The notes below the pieces were generated by a model. That model saw nothing but the letters and a program-made list of their open reading frames with translations. It made no database searches and was not told the DNA's origin. Shown here one piece after another: positions 1-5,382 of a stretch of DNA of 5,629 nucleotides. The first letter of the stretch is position 1, and every line of letters begins with the position of its first letter. The stretch is from Microcaldota archaeon. Lineage in GTDB: Archaea; Micrarchaeota; Micrarchaeia; Micrarchaeales; CABMGC01. Made by a program: the position numbers and the translations under genes. The stretch spans positions 1 to 5,629 of the forward strand of contig JASHTL010000063.1 of NCBI GenBank assembly GCA_030040595.1, in the 5' to 3' direction.

Positions 1-334
1 GAGGCACGATATCGAGGCTAGGCGCGAATATAAGGTTGTGTATTTTCTTTACCATCTCGGTTGCGCTGCCGCCGAATATGACGCAGACCTCGCTTGTTGG
101 CATGAATAGTGTTCCTGCGCTTCCCGACTTCAGTTTGTATAGGCCGCTGCCTTCAACTTCTATCAGCTTCTCCTTCAGGTCTCTGTGCCAGAGCGGATGC
201 GTGAAGTCGCCAGTGCCTATGATGCCTATACCTTTTGTCTTCGCTGCTTTGTCAAGGTTCTCAAGCACAAGCTGCTCGCTGCATGCGCCTGCATACTTGG
301 AGTGTATATGTAAGTCAGCTATGTAGTCCATCAT
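1..334 (-). CDS. endoQ: EndoQ-like PHP-domain DNA endonuclease, N-terminal part (truncated by window edge)
   Basis: The first 111 residues of a PHP-domain protein are visible; the 3' end lies beyond base 1. The N-terminus carries the PHP metal motif HxH (D7-L-H9-I-H11-S), then G40-T-G-D43-F-T-H46-P, a T80-S-E82 segment, and K97-I-H99-N-L-I-F-A-P-S. This order, especially the IHN-LxxAPS stretch, matches archaeal Endonuclease Q. Members of that family cleave 5' of deaminated bases (uracil, hypoxanthine, xanthine) and abasic sites; the archaeal enzymes are about 400 residues long. The start is one of two adjacent ATGs (334 or 331); there is no clear Shine-Dalgarno (SD) sequence. The gene begins 29 bp after the nth stop, so it is probably the last visible gene of the aspS operon and pairs with another base-damage repair enzyme. 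An alternative is another PHP-family phosphoesterase, or a PHP module linked to a helicase; the missing C-terminus prevents a decision. Confidence 0.77.
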   Translation of the reverse strand, partial: MMDYIADLHIHSKYAGACSEQLVLENLDKAAKTKGIGIIGTGDFTHPLWHRDLKEKLIEVEGSGLYKLKSGSAGTLFMPTSEVCVIFGGSATEMVKKIHNLIFAPSLDIVP

Positions 335-363
335 TCATCGACTCGTCAAACAAGAGAGCCGTC

Positions 364-1020
364 TTAGCCAGATTTCGTAACGTTATTCTTTGGGCAGATG
401 TTGTTTAAGAAGCATTTGCTGCAGAGCGGAACCTGTGACTGGCATATTTTCTTTCCGTGCGTTTTCATCACATAAGTTATGTTATGCCAGTACTTCTTCT
501 CTACAATATTCATCAGGTCCTGCTCTATCTCTTCCGGGTCCTTGCTCTTTGATAAACCTATTCTTCCCGAAAGCTTGATGACCCACGTGTCAACAGGTAT
601 GCCTATTGCGATATTGTACGCATTTATCAAAATCGTGTTTGCAGTCTTCCTTCCTATGCCGGGAAGCTCAAGAAGCTGTTCCATCTTGTCGGGGACCTTT
701 CCCTTGTATTTTTCATCTATTGTCTTGCAAGTTGCGATTATGTTCTTGGCCTTATTGCCTGCGAAGCTGACCCTCTTTATGTATCCGATCAGCTCTTCCT
801 GATCTGCGTTCGCATAGTCCTTCGCGGTTTTGTATTTCTTGAATAGTTCCGGTGTCACCGCGTTTGTCACCTCGTCCCTGGTTTGCGCGGAGAGTATCGC
901 TGCTACAACAAGGTCTATCGGCGTCGAGAATTTCAGGTAATAGGTCGCGTTAGGGTACTCCTTCTCCAGCTTCTCCACTGCCTCCCTCGCCTTCCTTTCG
1001 TCGAGAAGGGTGAATGCCAC
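364..1020 (-). CDS. nth: Endonuclease III (DNA glycosylase/AP lyase)
   Basis: This 218-aa protein has the normal length of the Nth family, which removes oxidised pyrimidines and nicks the resulting abasic site. The helix-hairpin-helix reads L119-P-G-I-G-R-K125-T-A-N, with K125 as the expected Schiff-base lysine; the catalytic aspartate is D144 in V143-D-T-W. The C-terminal 4Fe-4S loop is intact, with C193, C200, C203 and C209 spaced C-X6-C-X2-C-X5-C. An early A41-I-L-S-A-Q-T segment matches the usual substrate-side helix. The residue after D-T is Trp146, where His is usual. The start is GTG at 1020, 4 bp after the DUF355 stop; no in-frame ATG lies upstream before that stop, and the N-terminus has the expected length. 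Translation is probably coupled to the upstream gene. The assignment is firm; the precise lesion range is not visible. Confidence 0.95.
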   Translation of the reverse strand: MAFTLLDERKAREAVEKLEKEYPNATYYLKFSTPIDLVVAAILSAQTRDEVTNAVTPELFKKYKTAKDYANADQEELIGYIKRVSFAGNKAKNIIATCKTIDEKYKGKVPDKMEQLLELPGIGRKTANTILINAYNIAIGIPVDTWVIKLSGRIGLSKSKDPEEIEQDLMNIVEKKYWHNITYVMKTHGKKICQSQVPLCSKCFLNNICPKNNVTKSG

Positions 1021-1024
1021 CGCA

Positions 1025-1543
1025 TCATCTCTTGTACCCGAGCTCGCGCAGGAGGCTCAGCCTCTTCCTTATGTCCTCGTCCTTCTCGATGCCCTTGGGC
1101 CTGTATCCGTCCACTATACCCATTATACTGTTTCCCTGCTCGGTCTTCGCGACTATCACCTGCACAGGATTTGCAGTTGCGCAGTATATCTGGGTAACCT
1201 CCCTCGCCGCCTTCAGCTCGTTGACAAGGTTTATGGGGAACGCGTTCTTGAAGAGGATTATGAACGTATGACCAGCGCCTATGTTCATCATGTTCCTCTC
1301 AGCCTCGAGCATGAGCGACTCGTCATTGCCTTCCCTGCGGACCAGGCACGCGCCGCTTGCCTCGGCAAACGCCAGCCCGAACTTTATACCAGGCACCGAG
1401 TCGACCATGGCCTCGTAAAGATCAACGACCGTTTTTATGAATCCGGCGTGCCCGATTATAACCTGCACGTCGCTCTCCTTCTTCACGTCAATTACGTTTA
1501 TCTCCTTTATTCCCCTAATTTCGATATCCATAGCCTCATCCAT
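1025..1543 (-). CDS. Adenosine-specific kinase family protein (DUF355 / COG1839)
   Basis: This 172-aa protein matches the small archaeal/thermophile family named 'adenosine-specific kinase' (PF04008) across its length. Conserved blocks include G31-H-A-G-F-I-K-T-V near the N-terminus, F55-G-L-A-F-A-E-A-S-G, G89-A-G-H-T-F-I-I, C121-A-T-A-N-P-V and the late G142-I-V-D-G. Family members bind adenosine or AMP; a physiological kinase activity is less well established, so the name should be read cautiously. No signal peptide or membrane segment is seen, so it should be cytosolic. The ATG directly abuts the TGA of aspS (0 bp), which points to coupled translation; Met5 is a possible alternative start. 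It lies between aspS and nth in one operon, perhaps linking adenine-nucleotide handling with the repair genes downstream (inference). Confidence 0.92.
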   Translation of the reverse strand: MDEAMDIEIRGIKEINVIDVKKESDVQVIIGHAGFIKTVVDLYEAMVDSVPGIKFGLAFAEASGACLVRREGNDESLMLEAERNMMNIGAGHTFIILFKNAFPINLVNELKAAREVTQIYCATANPVQVIVAKTEQGNSIMGIVDGYRPKGIEKDEDIRKRLSLLRELGYKR

Positions 1544-2842
1544 TCATGGTATTAAGCGTTCCCTGTCCCTTGGGAAGAGCGCGCACTCCCGTATATTTGA
1601 CATGCCTGTGACTTTCATGGTAAGCCTCTCCAGGCCTATGCTCCAGCCGGCATGCGGCGGGGCGCCCCTCCTGAAAGCATCTATGTAGAAGCTGAAGTTC
1701 CTTGGGTCCATGCCCCTCTTCTTGATCGCATCAATGAGCATATCAGCCTTGTGTATACGCTGTGCTCCGCTTGATATCTCAAGGCCCTTGTAGATAAGGT
1801 CGTAGCTGTTCGATATCTCCGGATCATTCTTGCTGGGCATGCTGTAGAATGCCCGCAGCGCAGTAGGGTATTCCCTCACTATTATTGCGTCGCCAAAGGT
1901 TTTGCAGAGCATCTCCTCATGCTCCCTGTTGAAATCCTGGCCGAACTCCATGGCCATGCCGTTCGCGGAGAGCTTCTTTAGAGCCTGCTTGTACGTGACT
2001 TCTTTTACGCCAGTCTTCTTCTGTTCAACGCCCAGTTGCTTCAGATCCTCTTCGTTATTCTTCTCAACGTACTTGAGCATTGACAAGAAGAAGAGCTTGA
2101 GCATGCTAATGGCATCATTATGGTCGGCGAAACCGATTTCTATATCCATCTGCGTGCTCTCGTTTAGGTGGTATACAGTATTGTGCTTCTCTGCTCTGAA
2201 TACAGGCACAACCATTGATACGCGGTCCATGCCGCCTATCACCGCAAGCTGCTTGTAGAGCTGCGGAGACTGCGCAAGGTACGCCTTCTTCTCAAAGTAG
2301 TTTACCTGGAAGAGGTCGGTGCCCCCTTCAGTCGCTGCCTCAACTATGCTCGGCGGCCTTACCTCGATGAACCGGTTCTTCTGCGCGGCCTCGCGGAAGC
2401 CCCTGAGCAGCGATGACTGTATGTTGAATATGGAGCTTGTCTCGAGGCGCCTGAAGTCTATGTACCTGAAGTTGAGCCTTACGTCAAGCTCAGCAGGAAC
2501 CTTGCCGGTAGTTTCGAAGGGTATGTTTGCCGAGAGGGGATTGAGGTTCTCTATCTCCGTAGGTATTATCTCGTAGCCCTTCTTTGACTGTGCATTCTTC
2601 TTGATTATCCCCTTTACGCTGATGACGCTCTCCTTTGGAAGGTTCATCCTCTTTATCAGGTCGTCAGGCACAGATCCCTCCTTGGCAGTCACCTGCGCTA
2701 TTCCGCTGTGATCCCTGACCAGAAGGAAGACTATCTTGCCTATGTTCCTGACTTCGTGGACCCATCCTGCGAGCCTGACCTGCTGACCGTCAGGCTGATG
2801 GTCCAGCTCATTTATGTAATGCGTCCTGTACTCGTTCTGCAA
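1544..2842 (-). CDS. aspS: Aspartyl-tRNA synthetase, archaeal type (AspRS)
   Basis: This 432-aa class II synthetase charges tRNA-Asp with aspartate in the cytosol. The N-terminal OB-fold anticodon-binding domain (about 1-105) includes R6-T-H-Y and G26-W-V-H-E. The catalytic core shows motif 1 (F158-I-E-V-R-P-P-S), A170-T-E-G-G-T-D-L-F, Q191-S-P-Q-L-Y, motif 2 (F215-R-A-E-K-H, then H225-L-N-E, D233-I-E) and motif 3 (G399-W-S-I-G-L-E-R406-L), ending in L422-F-P-R-D-R. The length fits archaeal AspRS and there is no bacterial GAD insertion. The start is TTG at 2842. The next in-frame codon upstream able to start is only ATT, the sequence then meets TAA at 2869, and a GGTG Shine-Dalgarno lies 5 nt before TTG. 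H29 in G-W-V-H-E suggests the non-discriminating form (which also charges tRNA-Asn), but the anticodon loop N83-A-Q-S-K-K-G lacks the proline typical of that form, so specificity is uncertain. It is the first gene of the minus-strand operon. Confidence 0.97.
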   Translation of the reverse strand: MQNEYRTHYINELDHQPDGQQVRLAGWVHEVRNIGKIVFLLVRDHSGIAQVTAKEGSVPDDLIKRMNLPKESVISVKGIIKKNAQSKKGYEIIPTEIENLNPLSANIPFETTGKVPAELDVRLNFRYIDFRRLETSSIFNIQSSLLRGFREAAQKNRFIEVRPPSIVEAATEGGTDLFQVNYFEKKAYLAQSPQLYKQLAVIGGMDRVSMVVPVFRAEKHNTVYHLNESTQMDIEIGFADHNDAISMLKLFFLSMLKYVEKNNEEDLKQLGVEQKKTGVKEVTYKQALKKLSANGMAMEFGQDFNREHEEMLCKTFGDAIIVREYPTALRAFYSMPSKNDPEISNSYDLIYKGLEISSGAQRIHKADMLIDAIKKRGMDPRNFSFYIDAFRRGAPPHAGWSIGLERLTMKVTGMSNIRECALFPRDRERLIP

Positions 2843-2847
2843 CGGAA

Positions 2848-2851
2848 CACC
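2848..2851 (-). promoter_or_regulatory. Shine-Dalgarno of aspS
   Basis: The minus strand reads GTGGTGTTCCG just before the TTG start codon. GGTG is part of the archaeal SD core GGAGGTGAT and lies 5 nt upstream. It supports the unusual TTG as the real start, because no ATG or GTG is available in frame before the upstream stop. Confidence 0.55.
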
Positions 2852-2884
2852 ACAGCAATAGTCAATTTACTTAGGATACAAAAG

Positions 2885-2893
2885 TTAAAATAC
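2885..2893. promoter_or_regulatory. AT-rich TATA-like element in the divergent aspS / CBS promoter region
   Basis: The 83 bp between the two divergent starts contain one marked AT-rich element. It reads TTAAAATAC on the plus strand, and TATTTTAA on the minus strand. On the plus strand, the usual 26-nt spacing would start RNA about 10 nt before the CBS-protein ATG. On the minus strand it would start RNA near 2862, about 20 nt before the aspS TTG and long enough to include the GGTG site. A second AT run (CAATATATGG, 2908-2917) is too close to the CBS start to serve as its TATA box. This is prediction from spacing only. Confidence 0.4.
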
Positions 2894-2925
2894 TTGAATG
2901 ATGAGGCAATATATGGGTTGGGGAC

Positions 2926-3294
2926 ATGAAGCATGTTTCCTCAGTGATGCAGAAGCATGTGGTGGGTGTTGAGAGATCGGCAAAGGTCTCGACAGCGCTA
3001 ATGGTCATGAGGAATGCGCGCGTATCAGTAGCTCCGGTGCTTGAGGACGGCGTACTAATCGGGCTGCTCAAGAGGGAAACAGCGATAGGGAAAGGATCTT
3101 CGGAGAAGAGAGTCGATGATGTCATGCTGAGGATAACGCCGCTGGTGTATCAGGATATGAATCTGGATGAGGCTGCGCAGGTACTTGTCAAGAGCGGTTT
3201 CTCGAGGCTTCCTGTTGTTGAGAGCAAACAGAGCAGGCGTGTGGTGGGCACTGTCACTGCGACAGCGTTGGTCAGGGCCATTAAAAGCCCATGA
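2926..3294 (+). CDS. Stand-alone CBS-domain-pair protein
   Basis: This 122-aa protein consists of two tandem CBS motifs and nothing else: CBS1 about residues 3-56 (V7-M-Q-K-H-V-V-G-V, then V34-S-V-A-P-V-L-E-D-G) and CBS2 about 63-119 (V63-D-D-V-M, D81-E-A-A-Q-V-L, R94-L-P-V-V-E, V107-G-T-V-T). Such pairs form a Bateman module that usually senses adenosine ligands (AMP, ATP, SAM) and regulates a partner; the partner is not visible here. In both domains the G-hh-T-xx-D ribose-binding signature is altered: G46-L-L-K-R-E-T in CBS1 and G108-T-V-T-A-T-A in CBS2. The terminal Asp is therefore absent in both. It is the only plus-strand gene in the window, divergent from aspS and convergent with the 341-aa gene. 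The ATG at 2926 gives the expected domain start. The function beyond ligand sensing is unknown. Confidence 0.9.
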   Translation: MKHVSSVMQKHVVGVERSAKVSTALMVMRNARVSVAPVLEDGVLIGLLKRETAIGKGSSEKRVDDVMLRITPLVYQDMNLDEAAQVLVKSGFSRLPVVESKQSRRVVGTVTATALVRAIKSP

Positions 3295-3319
3295 ATCAGT
3301 GTTTGGCAAACCTCTTGAC

Positions 3320-3330
3320 TATTTTCTTCT
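3320..3330 (+). terminator. Possible T-rich terminator after the CBS gene
   Basis: A pyrimidine run TATTTTCTTCT lies 26 bp after the CBS stop, in the 55-bp gap between convergent genes. Archaeal termination commonly uses such T-rich stretches. A short palindrome GTTTGGCAAAC (3301-3311) precedes it but has no real loop. Weak support. Confidence 0.3.
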
Positions 3331-3349
3331 GTAAAATTTCAACACTACA

Positions 3350-4375
3350 CTAAGTTTGCCTAAGTGCCTTGTATACATATAGAAACGCGTCCTGCATATA
3401 CCCTATCCCCGTCTTTTCCTCCCTCTTTTCACGCCATCCTACCGGGCATCCGTGGCCCAGGAGCCCAGCAAACATCTCCTGCCTATTCTGCCTTTTTATC
3501 TCCTCGACATATTCTTCGTGCATAGGGTGTATTATCTCACGGAAGTGAGTGCTTAATCCCAGTCTTCCGTAGTTTCCTACGGTTACCGCTCCTGGTATGT
3601 ACCTATTCGTGTGATTCAGAGTTGCTAATAGCTTGTACGGGAAGCTCATTGCAACCTGCCTCGGCAGGCCATCCCTGAATAAGGCTTCCAGCGCAGCATC
3701 AGCATGCCTGTATCCAGGAAGCCTCTCTGCTGTCAGGAGCGTTGCCGCATGCATTATTGAGTCTATGCTTGCAGCAAATGTCTCAATAGGTTCCAGTTGA
3801 AGCGTATTCATAAGTAAGGGAGAACTGCGTGACGGGCGATCTCTGTCTTCGGGCATTATAAGTGCATTAAAGTCCAACACCACGCTCGATTCAGTCATAC
3901 GTCTAAGTAGCATGGTTGTATCCAGCATGCGCGCGGCAAAGGCCTTCCCATATTCACCTATAGGTGCGTTGAGCGCGCCAAAAGCACTGCTCCAATGACC
4001 GCCTGGAAACGGGATTGTCAGCATTGTTCCTTCTTTCGAAGCCCATGGGTCATTTAGGTGACTGAACTCTGAATCTTCAATCCAACCGTAACTGTGCTCG
4101 ACTAAGATCTTTTTGGGAAGCAGGTGCGCCTGGGTTCTGATAGCCCTCGGGTTATAGTTTCTTACCTCGTGGGAGAAGTTCTCGCATGCTTCCGTGAATA
4201 CATCCCTTAGGAGAAGCGTGAGCGCACGCGTCACTCCCTCAATGTCATCGCTCCTCTGTTCCGGAGGTATGTCTGGATGAAAGCCTCTCGACGCTTCCGC
4301 ATAGGTGCATTGGGCTCCTCTGATCCGTGGGCCTGTCCTCTCCGCGTGTGTCATTGCTATTATTCTTCTTTCCAT
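3350..4375 (-). CDS. Uncharacterised 341-aa protein, no recognised family
   Basis: I do not recognise this protein. It is a soluble-looking 341-aa protein without a signal peptide or membrane helix. It is rich in His (14 residues) and Arg and has only three Cys (C23, C64, C310). Distinctive stretches are P122-F-P-G-G-H127-W-S-S-A-F-G-A-L-N, G267-N-Y-G-R-L-G-L-S-T-H277, and L306-G-H308-G-C310-P-V-G-W near the C-terminus. The conserved look of the Gly/His/Trp segments suggests an enzyme, but no catalytic family can be named. The reading frame is long, with ordinary codon choice. The ATG at 4375 has no good SD; the ATG for Met8 (4354) is an alternative because an AT-rich element lies about 26-33 nt upstream of it, as for a leaderless mRNA. 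It lies downstream of alba, 86 bp away, and converges with the CBS gene, so it is probably a separate unit. Confidence 0.8.
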   Translation of the reverse strand: MERRIIAMTHAERTGPRIRGAQCTYAEASRGFHPDIPPEQRSDDIEGVTRALTLLLRDVFTEACENFSHEVRNYNPRAIRTQAHLLPKKILVEHSYGWIEDSEFSHLNDPWASKEGTMLTIPFPGGHWSSAFGALNAPIGEYGKAFAARMLDTTMLLRRMTESSVVLDFNALIMPEDRDRPSRSSPLLMNTLQLEPIETFAASIDSIMHAATLLTAERLPGYRHADAALEALFRDGLPRQVAMSFPYKLLATLNHTNRYIPGAVTVGNYGRLGLSTHFREIIHPMHEEYVEEIKRQNRQEMFAGLLGHGCPVGWREKREEKTGIGYMQDAFLYVYKALRQT

Positions 4376-4381
4376 CCCTTA

Positions 4382-4391
4382 AGAATATTCT
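4382..4391. repeat. Perfect 10-bp palindrome AGAATATTCT upstream of the 341-aa gene
   Basis: This AT-rich perfect palindrome begins 7 bp before the ATG at 4375. It could be a TATA-like element for a start at 4354, or a dimeric regulator site. A 10-bp palindrome can occur by chance. Confidence 0.3.
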
Positions 4392-4410
4392 GTCCGTCTG
4401 CGACGCGCAC

Positions 4411-4430
4411 CGGACTCTGATCTCGGACTC
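4411..4430. repeat. Direct heptamer repeat CGGACTC x2 in the alba / 341-aa intergenic region
   Basis: CGGACTC occurs at 4411-4417 and again at 4424-4430, a 13-bp period with a 6-bp spacer (TGATCT). It is in the 86-bp gap after alba and before the 341-aa gene on the minus strand. It may be an operator half-site pair; nothing else in this gap is gene-like. Confidence 0.3.
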
Positions 4431-4461
4431 AAGGATTACCTAGGGAATAAATGAGGATTAG

Positions 4462-4764
4462 TCATCTGCCCAGGATTATCTCTATCGAGCTTACCTTCGA
4501 CCTTGTGCCGTCCTCGTTCGAGAGTTCCTCCGATGCTATGTCAATCCTGCTGACCTTCGCATCGGTGACGAACCTGTTGCGCGTTATCTCTGCCACGTCA
4601 ACAGCCCTTGATATAGCGTTGCCCCTGGCGCGTATCTTTACGTTCTTTGCGCCGTTGTTGAACTGGGTTACGACTGCAAGCACGTAGTTCATGGGCGGCT
4701 TCTTCCCTATAAGCACAGTGTTCTCCGAGGCCGATTGCATAGTACCCGTTTCTTGTTCGCTCAT
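4462..4764 (-). CDS. albA: Alba (Sac10b-type) chromatin / nucleic-acid-binding protein
   Basis: This 100-aa protein is a typical Alba, an abundant archaeal protein that coats DNA and also binds RNA as a dimer. After a short variable N-terminal tail (1-15) come V17-L-I-G-K21-K22-P-P-M-N-Y-V, where the lysine pair corresponds to the K16/K17 DNA-binding (acetylation) site of Sulfolobus Alba, then V42-K-I-R-A-R-G-N-A-I-S-R, A54-V-D-V-A-E-I and R62-N-R-F65, where F65 matches the dimer-dimer contact phenylalanine. It ends in V91-S-S-I-E-I. No truncation is visible. The ATG at 4764 has only a weak GGATGAG before it; a 14-codon ORF ends 4 nt upstream. It has its own strong promoter in the 105-bp gap before it and is followed by a divergent-looking 86-bp gap, so it is probably monocistronic. 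Confidence 0.97.
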   Translation of the reverse strand: MSEQETGTMQSASENTVLIGKKPPMNYVLAVVTQFNNGAKNVKIRARGNAISRAVDVAEITRNRFVTDAKVSRIDIASEELSNEDGTRSKVSSIEIILGR

Positions 4765-4768
4765 TGTC

Positions 4769-4813
4769 TCATCCCTGACTGAAGATCGAAGTAGTCTCTC
4801 CAGATGCCTCCAT
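4769..4813 (-). CDS. Putative 14-aa leaderless upstream ORF of alba
   Basis: The minus strand has an ATG at 4813 followed by 13 sense codons (MEASGETTSIFSQG) and TGA at 4771-4769. The alba ATG follows after 4 nt, in a different frame. The alba TATA box (TTTATATA, 4842-4835) is centred about 26 nt upstream of this ATG, the usual distance for a transcript that begins at or next to a start codon. Ribosomes could therefore initiate here without an SD and then reinitiate at alba. The ORF is too short for codon statistics and may be chance; no known leader peptide matches. Confidence 0.4.
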   Translation of the reverse strand: MEASGETTSIFSQG

Positions 4814-4834
4814 TGAGTTTATGGCCATGCGAAA

Positions 4835-4850
4835 TATATAAACCTTATCT
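4835..4850 (-). promoter_or_regulatory. Strong alba promoter: BRE-like AGATAAGG plus TATA box TTTATATA
   Basis: On the minus strand the sequence AGATAAGG (4850-4843) is followed by TTTATATA (4842-4835), a near-ideal archaeal TATA box with a purine-rich BRE-like element. Transcription should start near 4811-4813, leaving about 47 nt before the alba ATG. The strength fits an abundant chromatin protein. Confidence 0.7.
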
Positions 4851-4869
4851 AGTAGTTTTGGGATGAGAA

Positions 4870-5382
4870 TTATCTCACGAAGCGCTTGCCCCTTTTTGCA
4901 TCGGTCATCACGTCGTGCATGGAGTACTTCTTGATGACCATCGCCTTCAGCCTGGCGTTGTCGGCAAAGTTGCCCTGCCTGGCCAGCCTATCTGCCTGGT
5001 CCAGCTTGTTCCTGTACGCATTGTAAGCGGACATTGCAGCAGCGAGTGCGTCGCGCTCATGCGTACTTTCTACCTCGGTACCGGAGCGCATCTCGTTCTT
5101 CTTTCTCACGCTTATGTCCCTGTGCGGAGTGAAGAGCACAGAGTCGAATATCGCTGCAAGCTTCGAGATAGTGGAATCGGCCTTGCTCTTGTCCGTGGCT
5201 ATTATCACAGGAGTTCCGATCGAGCTTAGCGTGCTGGTGAACCATCCTATTCCGCCGTATTTCTCCGCAGCGGTGTAAACCACGTTCCCATCTAGGTCCA
5301 GGCATGCGATTGCAGAGGTTTTGCCAGTATCGATGCCTGCTATCAGGTATCTCTTCTCGTCAACAGAAGGTGCTGTTTGCAT
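4870..5382 (-). CDS. DUF460 RNase H/RuvC-like domain protein (COG2433-type), stand-alone
   Basis: This 170-aa protein corresponds to the DUF460 domain (PF04312), an RNase H-fold predicted nuclease of archaea. Visible motifs are A15-G-I-D18-T-G-K-T (first strand with the first catalytic Asp), V59-I-I-A-T-D64, F84-T-P-H-R-D89-I-S-V, and H108-E-R-D111-A-L-A-A-A. The last recalls the HxxD catalytic pair of RuvC resolvases. In most archaea this domain forms part of a protein of roughly 600 residues or more (COG2433); here it is alone and ends in a basic tail (A162-K-R-G-K-R-F-V-R170). The ATG at 5382 lies 23 bp inside the preceding gene, and no better start is seen. It is probably cotranscribed with that gene. 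Nuclease activity and substrate are inferred from the fold only; a structural nucleic-acid-binding role is possible. Confidence 0.85.
   Translation of the reverse strand: MQTAPSVDEKRYLIAGIDTGKTSAIACLDLDGNVVYTAAEKYGGIGWFTSTLSSIGTPVIIATDKSKADSTISKLAAIFDSVLFTPHRDISVRKKNEMRSGTEVESTHERDALAAAMSAYNAYRNKLDQADRLARQGNFADNARLKAMVIKKYSMHDVMTDAKRGKRFVR

Noticed and set aside
36..326. A 96-codon plus-strand open frame at the left edge
   Set aside because: The minus-strand reading carries PHP metal motifs, so the plus frame is a shadow.
1010..1555. A 181-codon plus-strand open frame opposite the DUF355 gene
   Set aside because: The minus-strand frame encodes a clearly conserved family, and the plus frame has no recognisable protein pattern; it is an antisense shadow.
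2898..2904. ATGATGA, a C-box-like motif of a C/D sRNA
   Set aside because: No properly spaced D/D' boxes (CTGA) follow, and the segment lies in the promoter/leader of the CBS gene.
3301..3360. Hairpin candidates between the CBS and 341-aa genes (GTTTGGCAAAC, and GGCAAAC with GTTTGCC)
   Set aside because: The first palindrome leaves a one-base loop and the second needs a loop of about 42 nt. Neither looks like a stable terminator; only the T-run was kept as a weak feature.
4405..4435. A tRNA-Gln-like anticodon arm on the plus strand (CCGGA-CTCTGAT-CTCGG), which might hint at a split or intron-bearing tRNA
   Set aside because: The last stem pair would be an A-C mismatch. No D-arm, no T-arm (GTTCRANNC) and no acceptor stem is found on either side.
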